A stretch of 64,000 nucleotides of DNA. Source: Vulcanimicrobiota bacterium (GTDB lineage Bacteria > Vulcanimicrobiota > Xenobia > Xenobiales > JADMJV01). Positions 1 to 7,241 of this stretch are shown piece by piece. The translations under genes and the position numbers were made by a program. The DNA lies in the NCBI GenBank assembly GCA_019637395.1, contig JAHBVR010000019.1:83595-147594 (forward strand), written 5' to 3'. Within the stretch, counting starts at the first letter, position 1, and each line of letters starts with the position of its first letter. The notes under the pieces were generated by a model. That model did not search any database, was not told the DNA's origin, and worked only from the letters and a program-made list of their open reading frames with translations.

Positions 1-353
1 GGGAAATCGCCCTCGTTCCAGGCCAGCATTCGCTGCGGTCGCAGCTCAAAATGACGCAGCTCCCCTGGAGCTTCGCTCATCCCTACCGAATATTTCTTGC
101 GATAGAGAACGTCGGCCCGAGCTAACCGCCCGGCCACGATGAACACCTCATCGCCACTCTCCAGATGGAAACTGCAACGCGGGTTACTCTCCGCTGTCCC
201 CAGGCACAGAACTCCTTCGCACCATACCGCCCAGACCGGAGCGCAGTGAGGCAGCCCCTCCAAAGATGCGGTTACCAGCCAGTAGTTCCGAGCTGATTCG
301 AGTCGCTCCACTACCGGCGTATTCGAGTGGACCGGCACCGTTCGCCAATCCAT
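1..353 (-). CDS. Pyridoxamine 5'-phosphate oxidase-like flavoprotein, partial
   Basis: I translated the minus strand from an ATG at 353 and found 117 uninterrupted residues running off the left window edge. The pattern is that of the split-barrel PPOX/F420-dependent oxidoreductase family: YWLVTASLEGLPHCAPVWAV near residue 24, then a ligand-site strand FHLESGDEVFIVAGR near residue 70, then a Tyr-Arg-Lys-Lys-Tyr element and an FELRPQRMLAWNEGDFP segment. That last segment normally lies just before a terminal TATRW-type motif, so only a few C-terminal residues should be missing. Such proteins bind FMN, haem or F420, and the substrate cannot be told here. An in-frame stop at 384-386 bounds the frame upstream. 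No strong ribosome binding site is visible. Confidence 0.8.
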   Translation of the reverse strand, partial: MDWRTVPVHSNTPVVERLESARNYWLVTASLEGLPHCAPVWAVWCEGVLCLGTAESNPRCSFHLESGDEVFIVAGRLARADVLYRKKYSVGMSEAPGELRHFELRPQRMLAWNEGDF

Positions 354-383
354 AGCTTGCTGACATCCTGGGCCGATCAGTCT

Positions 384-572
384 TCATCTCCCCTGGCCGG
401 CAAAAGCGAAGACCTCAGGTAGGGACTCCGGCGGGAACCCGGGGTAGTCGCCGGCAATCTCTTCACCGCTCATGCCCTCCGCCAGGCAGGCGAGGACATG
501 CTTTACGGTAAGCCGAGTGCCGGAAATCGTTGGATGACCCCCTAGAAGGTCGGGGTCGGAAAGAAGAACAAA
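384..572 (-). pseudogene. DUF433 domain remnant abutting a tRNA gene
   Basis: The reading frame has the DUF433 signature (DPDLLGGHPTISGTR, then a GMSGEEIAGDYPG block), a short winged-helix-like domain often found as an antitoxin. The domain starts immediately after the 3' end of tRNA-Arg. The only in-frame ATG, at 602, lies inside the tRNA gene, so the native start seems lost. No toxin partner lies beside it. It is either a remnant cut by the tRNA boundary or a short gene with a start I cannot identify. Its stop lies 31 bases before the start of the PPOX-like gene. Confidence 0.5.
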
Positions 573-648
573 TGGCGTCCCCTGAGGGGCTCGAACCCCC
601 AACCTTCTGGTCCGAAGCCAGACGCTCTATCCATTGAGCTAAGGAGAC
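573..648 (-). tRNA. tRNA-Arg (anticodon TCG)
   Basis: Read on the minus strand this is a 76-nt cloverleaf. The acceptor stem pairs GTCTCCT with AGGGGAC, with one T-G pair. The anticodon stem TCTGG/CCAGA encloses loop CTTCGGA, giving anticodon TCG. The T-arm has the TTCGAGC loop. The discriminator is G and the CCA end is encoded. It decodes CGA and related Arg codons. A promoter-like element lies just upstream (657-685). Confidence 0.93.
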
Positions 649-656
649 AGGCGCTC

Positions 657-685
657 ATCTTGCCAGCCCGGCTGGCTCTTGTCAA
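657..685 (-). promoter_or_regulatory. Promoter for tRNA-Arg with a palindrome in the spacer
   Basis: On the minus strand a perfect TTGACA (680-685) is followed after 17 bases by CAAGAT (657-662), about 8 bases before the tRNA start at 648. The -10 match is weak. The spacer contains a perfect 7+1+7 inverted repeat (662-676, GCCAGCC/GGCTGGC), which could be an operator or chance in GC-rich DNA. Confidence 0.45.
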
Positions 686-725
686 TGGCAAGGGCCCGGT
701 CGACTTGAAGCGAAGGATAATTGTT

Positions 726-1412
726 ATGAAAGATATAAAAATTGCCAAGGTCCAGGAGCGCCGGGTAACCACCCGGATCGATTGTTGTTATCCGGTGGAC
801 TGTGAGCTTGAGGGAGCGCGTTTTGCCGGTAACGTCACCAATATGGGACTCGGCGGCATGCGTCTGCTCTCCGAGCGAGAGCTGGAACGCGATGCCACGG
901 TGCACATTTTTTCGCACGAACCCGGCTGGGGCAGTCTGGCCGCCCGGGTCGTCTGGAGCCGGCCGCGCACCGAAGGGGACGATTTCGAAACCGGTCTGGT
1001 CTACCGGGACGGCCTGCAAGAACTGGATAAATCCTGGGTCAAGGCAGCTCTCCAGCATCTGGGCTTCGAATCCAGTTCACTCTATGAACGGCGCCGCACG
1101 CTGCGCGCGGCCACCTCGCTGCAGGCGCAACTGGCCGTGGCCGGGCGTCCTTACCCGTGTATCATGCGCGATCTGGGACTGGGCGGCGCCCTGGTGGAGA
1201 CCCCCTCGCCGATTCTGGGCATCCAGGACCGCGCCGCCGTCACCCTTGAGGTCAATCTTCCCGACAAGCAAATCCTCTTTGCCCACGTGGTTTATTCGCG
1301 ACTGTTACCCTCCGGGCATCAGCAACATGGACTGTGCTTTGACCCCGATCGCCATAACCAGGCCCAGGCACGCCTGGTGGAAGGCTACCTGGAAGCCCTT
1401 CACTCCGCCTGA
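726..1412 (+). CDS. Tandem PilZ-domain protein
   Basis: The product is 228 residues and appears to hold two PilZ-like domains, the fold that binds cyclic di-GMP. The first has an ERRxxxR element near residue 12, with NVTNMGLGGM about 30 residues later. The second repeats this as ERRRTLR near residue 122, followed by MRDLGLGGA. These match the RxxxR and (D/N)xSxxG ligand motifs, although Thr or Leu replaces the usual Ser. No catalytic or membrane domain is present, so it is probably a cytosolic c-di-GMP receptor. I chose the ATG at 726, preceded by AAGGA. A longer frame from 660 would add 22 residues. It is convergent with the ABC transporter gene and overlaps its end by 13 bases. Confidence 0.8.
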   Translation: MKDIKIAKVQERRVTTRIDCCYPVDCELEGARFAGNVTNMGLGGMRLLSERELERDATVHIFSHEPGWGSLAARVVWSRPRTEGDDFETGLVYRDGLQELDKSWVKAALQHLGFESSSLYERRRTLRAATSLQAQLAVAGRPYPCIMRDLGLGGALVETPSPILGIQDRAAVTLEVNLPDKQILFAHVVYSRLLPSGHQQHGLCFDPDRHNQAQARLVEGYLEALHSA

Positions 1413-2890
1413 ATGCGCAACCCGCGCGGCACGATCCACTTTTCGACCACGTCCCAAAAGGCCTGAGCCAGCAAAGCCAGCATGGCCGCCGGAATCGCCC
1501 CCTGGAAAATCATCTGGTTATCCAATAGAGAGATGCCCTGTAGAATGGATTGGCCCAAACCGCCGGCGCCAACCAGCGCGGCCAGGGTGGCCGTGCCCAC
1601 GTTGATCACGGAACTGGTCTTGATCCCGGCCAGGATGGAAGGCGAAGCCATCGGCAAACGAATACGCCACAATTGAGCCAGCGGCGGCATTCCCAGGGCG
1701 TGAGCGGCCTCGCTCAGATTACCCGGGAGGGTGGTAAGTCCTGTGTAGGTGTTGCGCACAATCGGCAAGATACTGTAGACGAAGAGGGCCACCACAGCCG
1801 GTCCGGGGCCCGTTCCGGTGATCGGTATCATAAAAGCCAGCAGAGCCAGCGACGGGATCGTCTGCAGCAAACCAACGGTGGATAAAGTCAGGCGCGCGGT
1901 AACGGGCGATCGCGAGGCAAGAATTCCCAAGGGCACGCCGACCAGAACCGCCAGAGAAAGCGAGATGGCCACCAGCTTCAAGTGCTCGCCGGTCTGCTTC
2001 AGCACCAGCCCGAAGTCGAAGCCCGATTTTCTCGGGCTGACCTCTCCTTGGCGCGCGGGCAAACACTGCTGCAACAGATATTCAGCGGCCTGCTTGTCCG
2101 ATTGCTGGTCGATGACCATCCTGGCGTTGGCGCGACGCATCTGCTCTTCGGAAACCCGCCCCACCAGTTGCTGCAAAGCGGCCCACGCCTTCGGACAGCG
2201 CTGGGGCAGGTCGGCTCGGTAGAGCCAGACACAGTCGTAGCGGGAGAAATAGTGCTGGTCGTCGCGCAGCAGACGCAAACCCAATTTTTCAATCTGCGCG
2301 TCGGTCGTATAGACATTGATAATGTCGGCTTGATTCGCCTCCACGGCGCGATAGCACAGCTCGTGCTGCATCTCGGAGAAGTGCTTTGGCTTCAGCCCAT
2401 ACTTTGCCGATAGCCCCGACCAGCCATCCTGGCGTCCCATGAATTCCTGATTCATGACGTAGCGCAGGTCCGGATATTTGGGCAGATCGCTCAAAGCTTC
2501 GGGTCCCCTAACGCGTTGCGGCACAGCCAGCGCATAGCTATCGGTAAAACCCAGAGAATAGCTCATACCCAGGCGATCCCGAGCCAGCAGCTCGAGAGCA
2601 TCGGCGTCGGTGGCGTCCGAGATTTGCTTCAAAAAGACCTGGCGAATCGTGCCGGTGTACTCCGGATAGACGTCGATACTACCCTGTTTCAAAGCCGCGT
2701 ATATGATCTCGGTGGCTCCCAGGCTTTTGGTGTATTCCACCTGAGCTCCGCTGCTACGAGCCAACTGTACGGCTGCCTCTCCCAGCACCCAGGATTCCGG
2801 AAAGGCTTTGGAGCCGATGCGGATTTTCTCCGCGTCCTGAGCCCAACAGCAAACTGTCAAGAGCAACCACACCAGCAGGAACCGTCTCAT
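1400..2890 (-). CDS. Osmoprotectant-type ABC transporter, fused binding protein and permease
   Basis: The product is 496 residues. A signal peptide (about 1-18, ending CCWAQ) leads into an OpuAC/OpuBC-type substrate-binding domain (about 22-275), recognised by IRIGSKAFPESWVLGE and GSIDVYPEYTGT. A membrane part (about 300-490) has the BPD_transp_1 permease pattern, including the cytoplasmic EAAHALGMPP loop that contacts the ATPase. Family ligands are quaternary amines such as glycine betaine, choline or carnitine, and ergothioneine in related EgtU proteins. The ligand is not determined here. The binding domain comes first, whereas fusions I know of this family usually put the permease first. 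It follows the ATPase gene with an ATGA overlap, so the two form an operon. Confidence 0.85.
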   Translation of the reverse strand: MRRFLLVWLLLTVCCWAQDAEKIRIGSKAFPESWVLGEAAVQLARSSGAQVEYTKSLGATEIIYAALKQGSIDVYPEYTGTIRQVFLKQISDATDADALELLARDRLGMSYSLGFTDSYALAVPQRVRGPEALSDLPKYPDLRYVMNQEFMGRQDGWSGLSAKYGLKPKHFSEMQHELCYRAVEANQADIINVYTTDAQIEKLGLRLLRDDQHYFSRYDCVWLYRADLPQRCPKAWAALQQLVGRVSEEQMRRANARMVIDQQSDKQAAEYLLQQCLPARQGEVSPRKSGFDFGLVLKQTGEHLKLVAISLSLAVLVGVPLGILASRSPVTARLTLSTVGLLQTIPSLALLAFMIPITGTGPGPAVVALFVYSILPIVRNTYTGLTTLPGNLSEAAHALGMPPLAQLWRIRLPMASPSILAGIKTSSVINVGTATLAALVGAGGLGQSILQGISLLDNQMIFQGAIPAAMLALLAQAFWDVVEKWIVPRGLRIQAE

Positions 2891-3678
2891 GGAGAGACCG
2901 GATCCATGCGCTGGGCTCGCAAGAACTCTGAAACGAAGGGGTCGGCCGGTGAGTTGACCAGGTTCTCGTAGCTGCCCTTTTGCACCACCCGGCCGTCTTT
3001 GAGCAGGGCGATCTCGTCGGCCAGGAAGGCCGCTTCCCCCATGTCGTGGGTCACCAGCAGCACCGTCTTGTCCAAAGTGCGAAAGATTTTGCGCAGATCT
3101 TCCTGGAGGTGAAAACGCACCAGCGGGTCCAGCGCGCCCATCGGTTCATCGAAAATCAACAAGGGAGGGTCCAGCATCAGGGAACGCATGATGCCCACTC
3201 GTTGCCGCTGGCCGCCGCTCATCTCGGCCGGGAAGCGCTGGAGCAGGTCGGCCGGCAGTTGCACCAGTTTAGCCAACTCCAGCACGCGAGTACGGATGCG
3301 TTCGCCTTGCCAACCCAAATGGTGGGCCATCAGGGCCACGTTACCAAAGGCGGTCAGGTGCGGAAAAAGCCCGCCATCTTGAATCACATAACCGATCCCT
3401 AAACGCAAATCCCGGGAGTTCTCGGGAGTCATCACCACTCCGTTGAGCGCGACCGAGCCGGTGTCCGGCCGGATCAAACCCAGGATGATGCGCAGCAGCG
3501 TCGACTTACCGCAGCCGCTCGGACCGATGAGGGCAAAGCGCCGCTGCGCCTCGATCTTCAGCGTCAACGGCTGGAGGATGGTGCGATCGCCATAAACTTT
3601 AGAGATGTTGACCAGTTCGATCACGTCAGGAAACGGCTTCTGTGAGAAAGGTGGTATCCCTGGACGAATGATTGGCAT
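2887..3678 (-). CDS. Osmoprotectant-type ABC transporter ATP-binding protein
   Basis: The product is a 263-residue ABC ATPase with Walker A (GPSGCGKST near residue 53), Q-loop (VIQDGG), signature (MSGGQRQRVG), Walker B (LLIFDEPMGALD) and switch His (VTHD). It most resembles OpuCA/ProV-type subunits but lacks the C-terminal CBS pair that senses ionic strength in many osmoregulated members. It should drive import through the fused permease and binding protein encoded directly downstream (4-base overlap). About 18 residues precede the usual family start. A GTG at codon 19 is possible, but the ATG at 3678 has a distant GGAGG. Upstream lies a divergent promoter region. Confidence 0.87.
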   Translation of the reverse strand: MPIIRPGIPPFSQKPFPDVIELVNISKVYGDRTILQPLTLKIEAQRRFALIGPSGCGKSTLLRIILGLIRPDTGSVALNGVVMTPENSRDLRLGIGYVIQDGGLFPHLTAFGNVALMAHHLGWQGERIRTRVLELAKLVQLPADLLQRFPAEMSGGQRQRVGIMRSLMLDPPLLIFDEPMGALDPLVRFHLQEDLRKIFRTLDKTVLLVTHDMGEAAFLADEIALLKDGRVVQKGSYENLVNSPADPFVSEFLRAQRMDPVSP

Positions 3679-3706
3679 AAGCTAACAAAATAGCCCTCCA
3701 GCCATG

Positions 3707-3735
3707 TTCACAAAACCGTAACAAATGAATATAGT
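3707..3735 (+). promoter_or_regulatory. Sigma-70-like promoter
   Basis: TTCACA (3707-3712) and TATAGT (3730-3735) are separated by 17 bases. Each hexamer matches consensus at 5 of 6 positions. A start of transcription near 3742 would give a short leader carrying AGGAGG before the GTG at 3773. Confidence 0.6.
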
Positions 3736-3772
3736 GTGTGGGCACTTAGAGAGATATATGTAGGAGGACAAC

Positions 3773-4228
3773 GTGGCGTCTGGAATCAATTTTAATCCGG
3801 CATCCCGCCAAATTAGCGGCGGAACCTCTCCCAACCGGGCTCAGCAGCCTCAGGAGCTGTCCGTTCCCGACCCCACCGACGGCTTTCAAGCGAGCAACTT
3901 CCAGGCGAAAGCGCAACCGATGGCTGCCAGCAGCGCTGGCTCGGTGGACTTCAAAGTAACCAAAGAACAACTGACCTCCGCCGCTTTTCAGCAGACCCTG
4001 GCCACCCTGGCCTCCTCGGGCATTCAAGTCACCATCACCCTGCTCAACGCCGCCGAAGCCCAGCCCAACACCACCGGCGCCGGCGACGTCAGCCGCTCCG
4101 AATTCACTCAACTGCAAAACCAGGTCAACCAGCAGGGCAGCCAGCTCAATAACCTGGAATCGCGCTTCGGCAATCTGGCCCAATCGGTCAAACCCAAGCC
4201 CGCTCCGCCTACCTACGGCGGCGATTAA
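3773..4228 (+). CDS. Small disordered/coiled-coil protein, unknown function
   Basis: The product is 151 residues with no family I recognise. The first 60 residues are Ser/Pro/Gln-rich and probably disordered. The middle contains FKVTKEQLTSAAFQQTLATL and a beta-like segment IQVTITLLN. The C-terminal third (about 105-145) is a Gln/Asn-rich heptad region that should form a coiled coil. There is no signal peptide or membrane segment. A GTG start at 3773 is well supported by AGGAGG six bases upstream. A good promoter precedes it and a hairpin terminator follows, so it is probably a well-expressed single-gene unit. Confidence 0.75.
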   Translation: MASGINFNPASRQISGGTSPNRAQQPQELSVPDPTDGFQASNFQAKAQPMAASSAGSVDFKVTKEQLTSAAFQQTLATLASSGIQVTITLLNAAEAQPNTTGAGDVSRSEFTQLQNQVNQQGSQLNNLESRFGNLAQSVKPKPAPPTYGGD

Positions 4229-4245
4229 ATGCCACCGCCAGAATG

Positions 4246-4270
4246 AGCCTCGATCCGTCGGGGCTTTTTT
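4246..4270 (+). terminator. Rho-independent terminator
   Basis: An 8-bp stem AGCCTCGA/TCGGGGCT with a TCCG loop is followed by a T-run, 18 bases after the stop of the preceding small gene. Confidence 0.8.
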
Positions 4271-4294
4271 CATTTGGAGGGCAAGGAAGCACTT

Positions 4295-4747
4295 ATGCCG
4301 AGTTCATTCCAGGATCAGATCGGCGCCCAGAACCACTGTCACGGCTGTGGGGTGGGCAATCCACAGGGGCTGCAAATCAAGAGTCGCTGGCGGGGAGAAG
4401 AGGCCGTCTGCCATTTCCAGCCCCAACCCCACCATTGCGCCGCCTCCACCGCGGTGGTCAACGGCGGCATTCTGGCCTCGGTAGTCGACTGCCACTGCAA
4501 TTGCACGGCCATGGCCAATGCCTATCGCGAGCAGGGCCGGGAAATCGGCAGTCAACCGGAGATCTGGTGCGTGACCGCCTCGCTGACGCTGAACTACCGA
4601 AAACCCACGCCCATGGATGAGAACCTCGAAGTGGTGGCCCGGGTAGTGCGCCGGGAAGGCCGCAAAACCTGGCTGACCTGCACCGTGTCGGCCTCCACGG
4701 GCGTCTGCGTGGAGGCCGAGATGCTGGCGATCGAAGTTAGAGGTTAG
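4295..4747 (+). CDS. PaaI/4HBT-type hotdog thioesterase
   Basis: The product is 150 residues with the single hotdog-fold pattern of small acyl-CoA thioesterases. The N-terminus has NHCHGCGVGNPQGLQI, a motif found in many family members. A helix with VVNGGILASVVDCHCNCTA follows, the region carrying the active-site acid. The beta-strand LTLNYRKPTPMDENLEVVARVVRREGR is typical of the fold. It probably hydrolyses an acyl-CoA, and the substrate is unknown. The start is the ATG at 4295, with AAGGA seven bases upstream. A TTG at 4274 is less likely because it lies against the terminator. Its end overlaps the convergent SGNH hydrolase gene by 11 bases. Confidence 0.82.
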   Translation: MPSSFQDQIGAQNHCHGCGVGNPQGLQIKSRWRGEEAVCHFQPQPHHCAASTAVVNGGILASVVDCHCNCTAMANAYREQGREIGSQPEIWCVTASLTLNYRKPTPMDENLEVVARVVRREGRKTWLTCTVSASTGVCVEAEMLAIEVRG

Positions 4748-5597
4748 AGGCGATTCCCTGAGCCCACTGCTGAGCCAGTTGCTTACCGCGGGTCCCCCCA
4801 TAATGCAGTCCATCACCGCCCGCGTATTCGGGAGTATAGGGCAGCGAAGAGAGATATTCCCCGTAGGGAGCCACCGCCGCCGCCATCTGCTGGTCAAAGC
4901 GCTGTACCGCCTCCATATTCAGTCTGGCCGGCGCCGGCTTGGGCGGTCCCACCCATTTGATAGGAATGTTGTGGCGTTTGGCCACTTCTCCCAGACTCTG
5001 CACCTGGCTCTGAATGCCGGCCGGACTGGCGCCGCGAAAATTTGCTCCCAGGTTGACCACAATCACGTCCGGTTTATCCTGCTGGATCAGTTCTTCCAGC
5101 TTGGGGGTGGCGTGACTGGCGGTCTTCCGGGTCTTTCCATCCATGCCGTGATCGGCGTAGCCCACGGTGGTTCCGCGCCCGTTGATAAAGTTACTGGCCG
5201 AGGCACCGCTGCTGCCGATGGTGTGCACCCGGGCTCCGCGCGCACGTAATTGCTTATCGAGTTCGTCGCCGTAGTGGCCGGCCGTATGGGAATCACCGAT
5301 GACCAGCACGCGGTTGCCGGGCCCGATCCGGCCGGGCCGTGGTGACCCGGCTGGCGAAGCCGCCGCCACGGGAGTGGGCGCTAGCGAGGGTCCAGCGGCG
5401 GGGCTGTTGAGCATGCTGGAAAGCAAGTCGAGCAGCGGTTCCAGCCACTCCAGCTGGCGCATCATTTGCACACGCTCGCCAAAGGCTGAAACCGGACTTT
5501 GTTCAACCGGTCCACCGGGGGTGGGGCTGAGGCCGGGATAGGGGTTGAAGGCCGGCAATGGGTTCAAACCCACTGGTCCGAGCATAGGAATCGCCAT
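4737..5597 (-). CDS. SGNH/GDSL-type hydrolase with Pro-rich N-terminus
   Basis: The product is 286 residues. The first 95 are Pro/Ser-rich and probably disordered, with a short amphipathic stretch. From about residue 96 an SGNH hydrolase domain follows: block I VLVIGDSHTAGHYG with the nucleophile Ser, an oxyanion Asn/Gly block VVNLGANFRG (variant of GxND), and the C-terminal GDGLHYGG block holding the Asp and His of the triad. Family members are esterases, including cell-wall polysaccharide deacetylases. The substrate is unknown. No classical signal peptide is visible despite the surface-like composition. The ATG at 5597 is preceded by AGGAGG. Confidence 0.8.
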   Translation of the reverse strand: MAIPMLGPVGLNPLPAFNPYPGLSPTPGGPVEQSPVSAFGERVQMMRQLEWLEPLLDLLSSMLNSPAAGPSLAPTPVAAASPAGSPRPGRIGPGNRVLVIGDSHTAGHYGDELDKQLRARGARVHTIGSSGASASNFINGRGTTVGYADHGMDGKTRKTASHATPKLEELIQQDKPDVIVVNLGANFRGASPAGIQSQVQSLGEVAKRHNIPIKWVGPPKPAPARLNMEAVQRFDQQMAAAVAPYGEYLSSLPYTPEYAGGDGLHYGGTRGKQLAQQWAQGIASNL

Positions 5598-5728
5598 GGG
5601 ATAATACCTCCTGGGATAATCTTGTCCCCAGGCTAAGCAACGCTCCTTATTCGGCTCTTATTCGGCTCGGCGGAATATTGCTTATTTGTCTCCATATTGT
5701 TTCCACACTTGATCGCTAAGATGAACCC

Positions 5729-6343
5729 ATGAGCGAGAGACTGCTGCTGCCCCGCGAGTGGGCTCAAAAATCGATAGCCCCCGTATGGAAGTGGGTCGCT
5801 ATCGCCGGGTGGGCCATCGCCCTGCTGCTGGCCCAATGTCTGATCATAGTGCTGGCCCGGCCAGGGCGTCCGCCCGCTCCCCCGCCGCTGGCCAAGTCAC
5901 CAGCACCACCTCCGAAGAACCACAACGACCTGGAAGTAGCTCGCTGCCTGGCGCGCCTTCGTTGTCTGGTGGCGGTGGGGCGCTCGCAAGAAGCTCTGGC
6001 CGAAACCATTCGCTGCCTCTCCTTGTGTCAGCGCCTGGAAATCGACCCGCCCATCGACCTGCCGGTGCTCTTCGCTCAAACCGTCACCTCGCTGTCGAAT
6101 CATTCCGGAGAGGCGCCCTCCCGTCATCCAGGCGCTCGCCCGGCTCGATCGCCTCGAGCGGCTCCCCCTCCTGAACTGGGCCGCCTGCCCGGCCCTGGCT
6201 ATCCTCAGGCTCCGCCGCGGCCGCGCCTGGCCCAACGACCTCCGGTCAGCGGTCCCTACCCGATGATGCCGCCGCCCGCTCCTCCCCAGCCCACCGGCGG
6301 GCCCTATGAATTCCAGCCCGACCCGCCCGCCCCAGGGTATTGA
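5729..6343 (+). CDS. Membrane-anchored Pro-rich protein, unknown function
   Basis: The product is 204 residues. Residues 20-43 form one transmembrane helix (WKWVAIAGWAIALLLAQCLI) with a short basic cytosolic end. After a Pro-rich linker, a helical hairpin (about 67-118) with LEVARCLARLRCLVAVGRSQEALAE resembles one TPR unit. The C-terminal 90 residues are Pro/Arg/Gly-rich and probably disordered. The family is not recognised. It starts a run of co-directional genes that continues through rarA. Confidence 0.65.
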   Translation: MSERLLLPREWAQKSIAPVWKWVAIAGWAIALLLAQCLIIVLARPGRPPAPPPLAKSPAPPPKNHNDLEVARCLARLRCLVAVGRSQEALAETIRCLSLCQRLEIDPPIDLPVLFAQTVTSLSNHSGEAPSRHPGARPARSPRAAPPPELGRLPGPGYPQAPPRPRLAQRPPVSGPYPMMPPPAPPQPTGGPYEFQPDPPAPGY

Positions 6344-6367
6344 AAGTGCTTTGCCTAAGCCGGGATC

Positions 6368-7228
6368 ATGAAAAGAGTTCTGCTCTGCTGGCTCCTGGCC
6401 GGCACCCTGGCGAGCGCTCAGGAAGCGGTCGTAATCGACGGGCCGATTCGCTCCGAAGCCACCGGTAACGGCGCTTACGACCTGGAAATCAGCACTCGCG
6501 TTACTCGCCCCTTGGCCGGCCCGGCCAGTGTGCCCATCCCCGTTTCCTATCTACGTATGGTCGCTCCGTTGCGGGTTCCGCAGATCAGCGAAGACAACAT
6601 TTTGGAAAGCGGCTACGAAGTCGATCTCAACGGCAACCGCGTGCTGGATGAAGTCAGCATCGGCCGGCGCGACGGAGAATTGCGCCTGGACATGATGCCG
6701 GTGGAACCCCTGGGGGCCGAGCCGTGGGGTGAGCAACAGCCCTATCGCGAAGACGGCAGTCCCAAGCGCTACTTTCTCGATCCAGATTGCCCGGAATTTA
6801 TGGTCCTGTTCTATCAACCCCCGCTCTTCGGACTGGAACTGCAGCATCGCGGCCACCGGCCGGAAATCGTGGAAATGCCCAGTCCCTGCCTGCAAGTGCT
6901 CGTCTATGAGCCCTGCCTGGGTCCCGGCGGCCCCGACGATTTGCCCGGCGAGCCCAACTTCCAGTTGACTTTTCCCGGCAATCCTCCCCAACTGAATCTG
7001 ATGTTCGCCTGGCAACCGCCACAATGGCTGAGGGTGCAGTGGTTCTGTTTGCCGCTGTCGCCCCAGCCAGGCCAGCAATCCAGCCGCTTCCACCTGGACT
7101 GCAACAACGACAGCAACCCGGTCGCGATCTTTGCCCAGGTCAACTACGCTCCCGCCGCCGGAGTGCGCCACCAAGGCAAACCGGTCATCCAAACCATCTA
7201 TTCCGGGTGGAAAACTCCCACCAACTGA
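6368..7228 (+). CDS. Secreted protein, unknown function
   Basis: The product is 286 residues with a signal peptide (MKRVLLCWLLAGTLASAQ). The mature part is Pro-, Asp- and Gln-rich with predicted beta character and several well-spaced Cys residues. I recognise no domain. An IxxGxEVDLNGNRVLDEVSIG stretch (about residues 80-99) looks like a Ca-binding or dockerin-like turn (DLNGNRVLDEV), which is only a resemblance. It lies 24 bases after the membrane protein gene and 13 bases before the WD40-like gene, so the three probably share a transcript. Confidence 0.7.
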   Translation: MKRVLLCWLLAGTLASAQEAVVIDGPIRSEATGNGAYDLEISTRVTRPLAGPASVPIPVSYLRMVAPLRVPQISEDNILESGYEVDLNGNRVLDEVSIGRRDGELRLDMMPVEPLGAEPWGEQQPYREDGSPKRYFLDPDCPEFMVLFYQPPLFGLELQHRGHRPEIVEMPSPCLQVLVYEPCLGPGGPDDLPGEPNFQLTFPGNPPQLNLMFAWQPPQWLRVQWFCLPLSPQPGQQSSRFHLDCNNDSNPVAIFAQVNYAPAAGVRHQGKPVIQTIYSGWKTPTN

Positions 7229-7241
7229 AGAAGGTCAGCAG

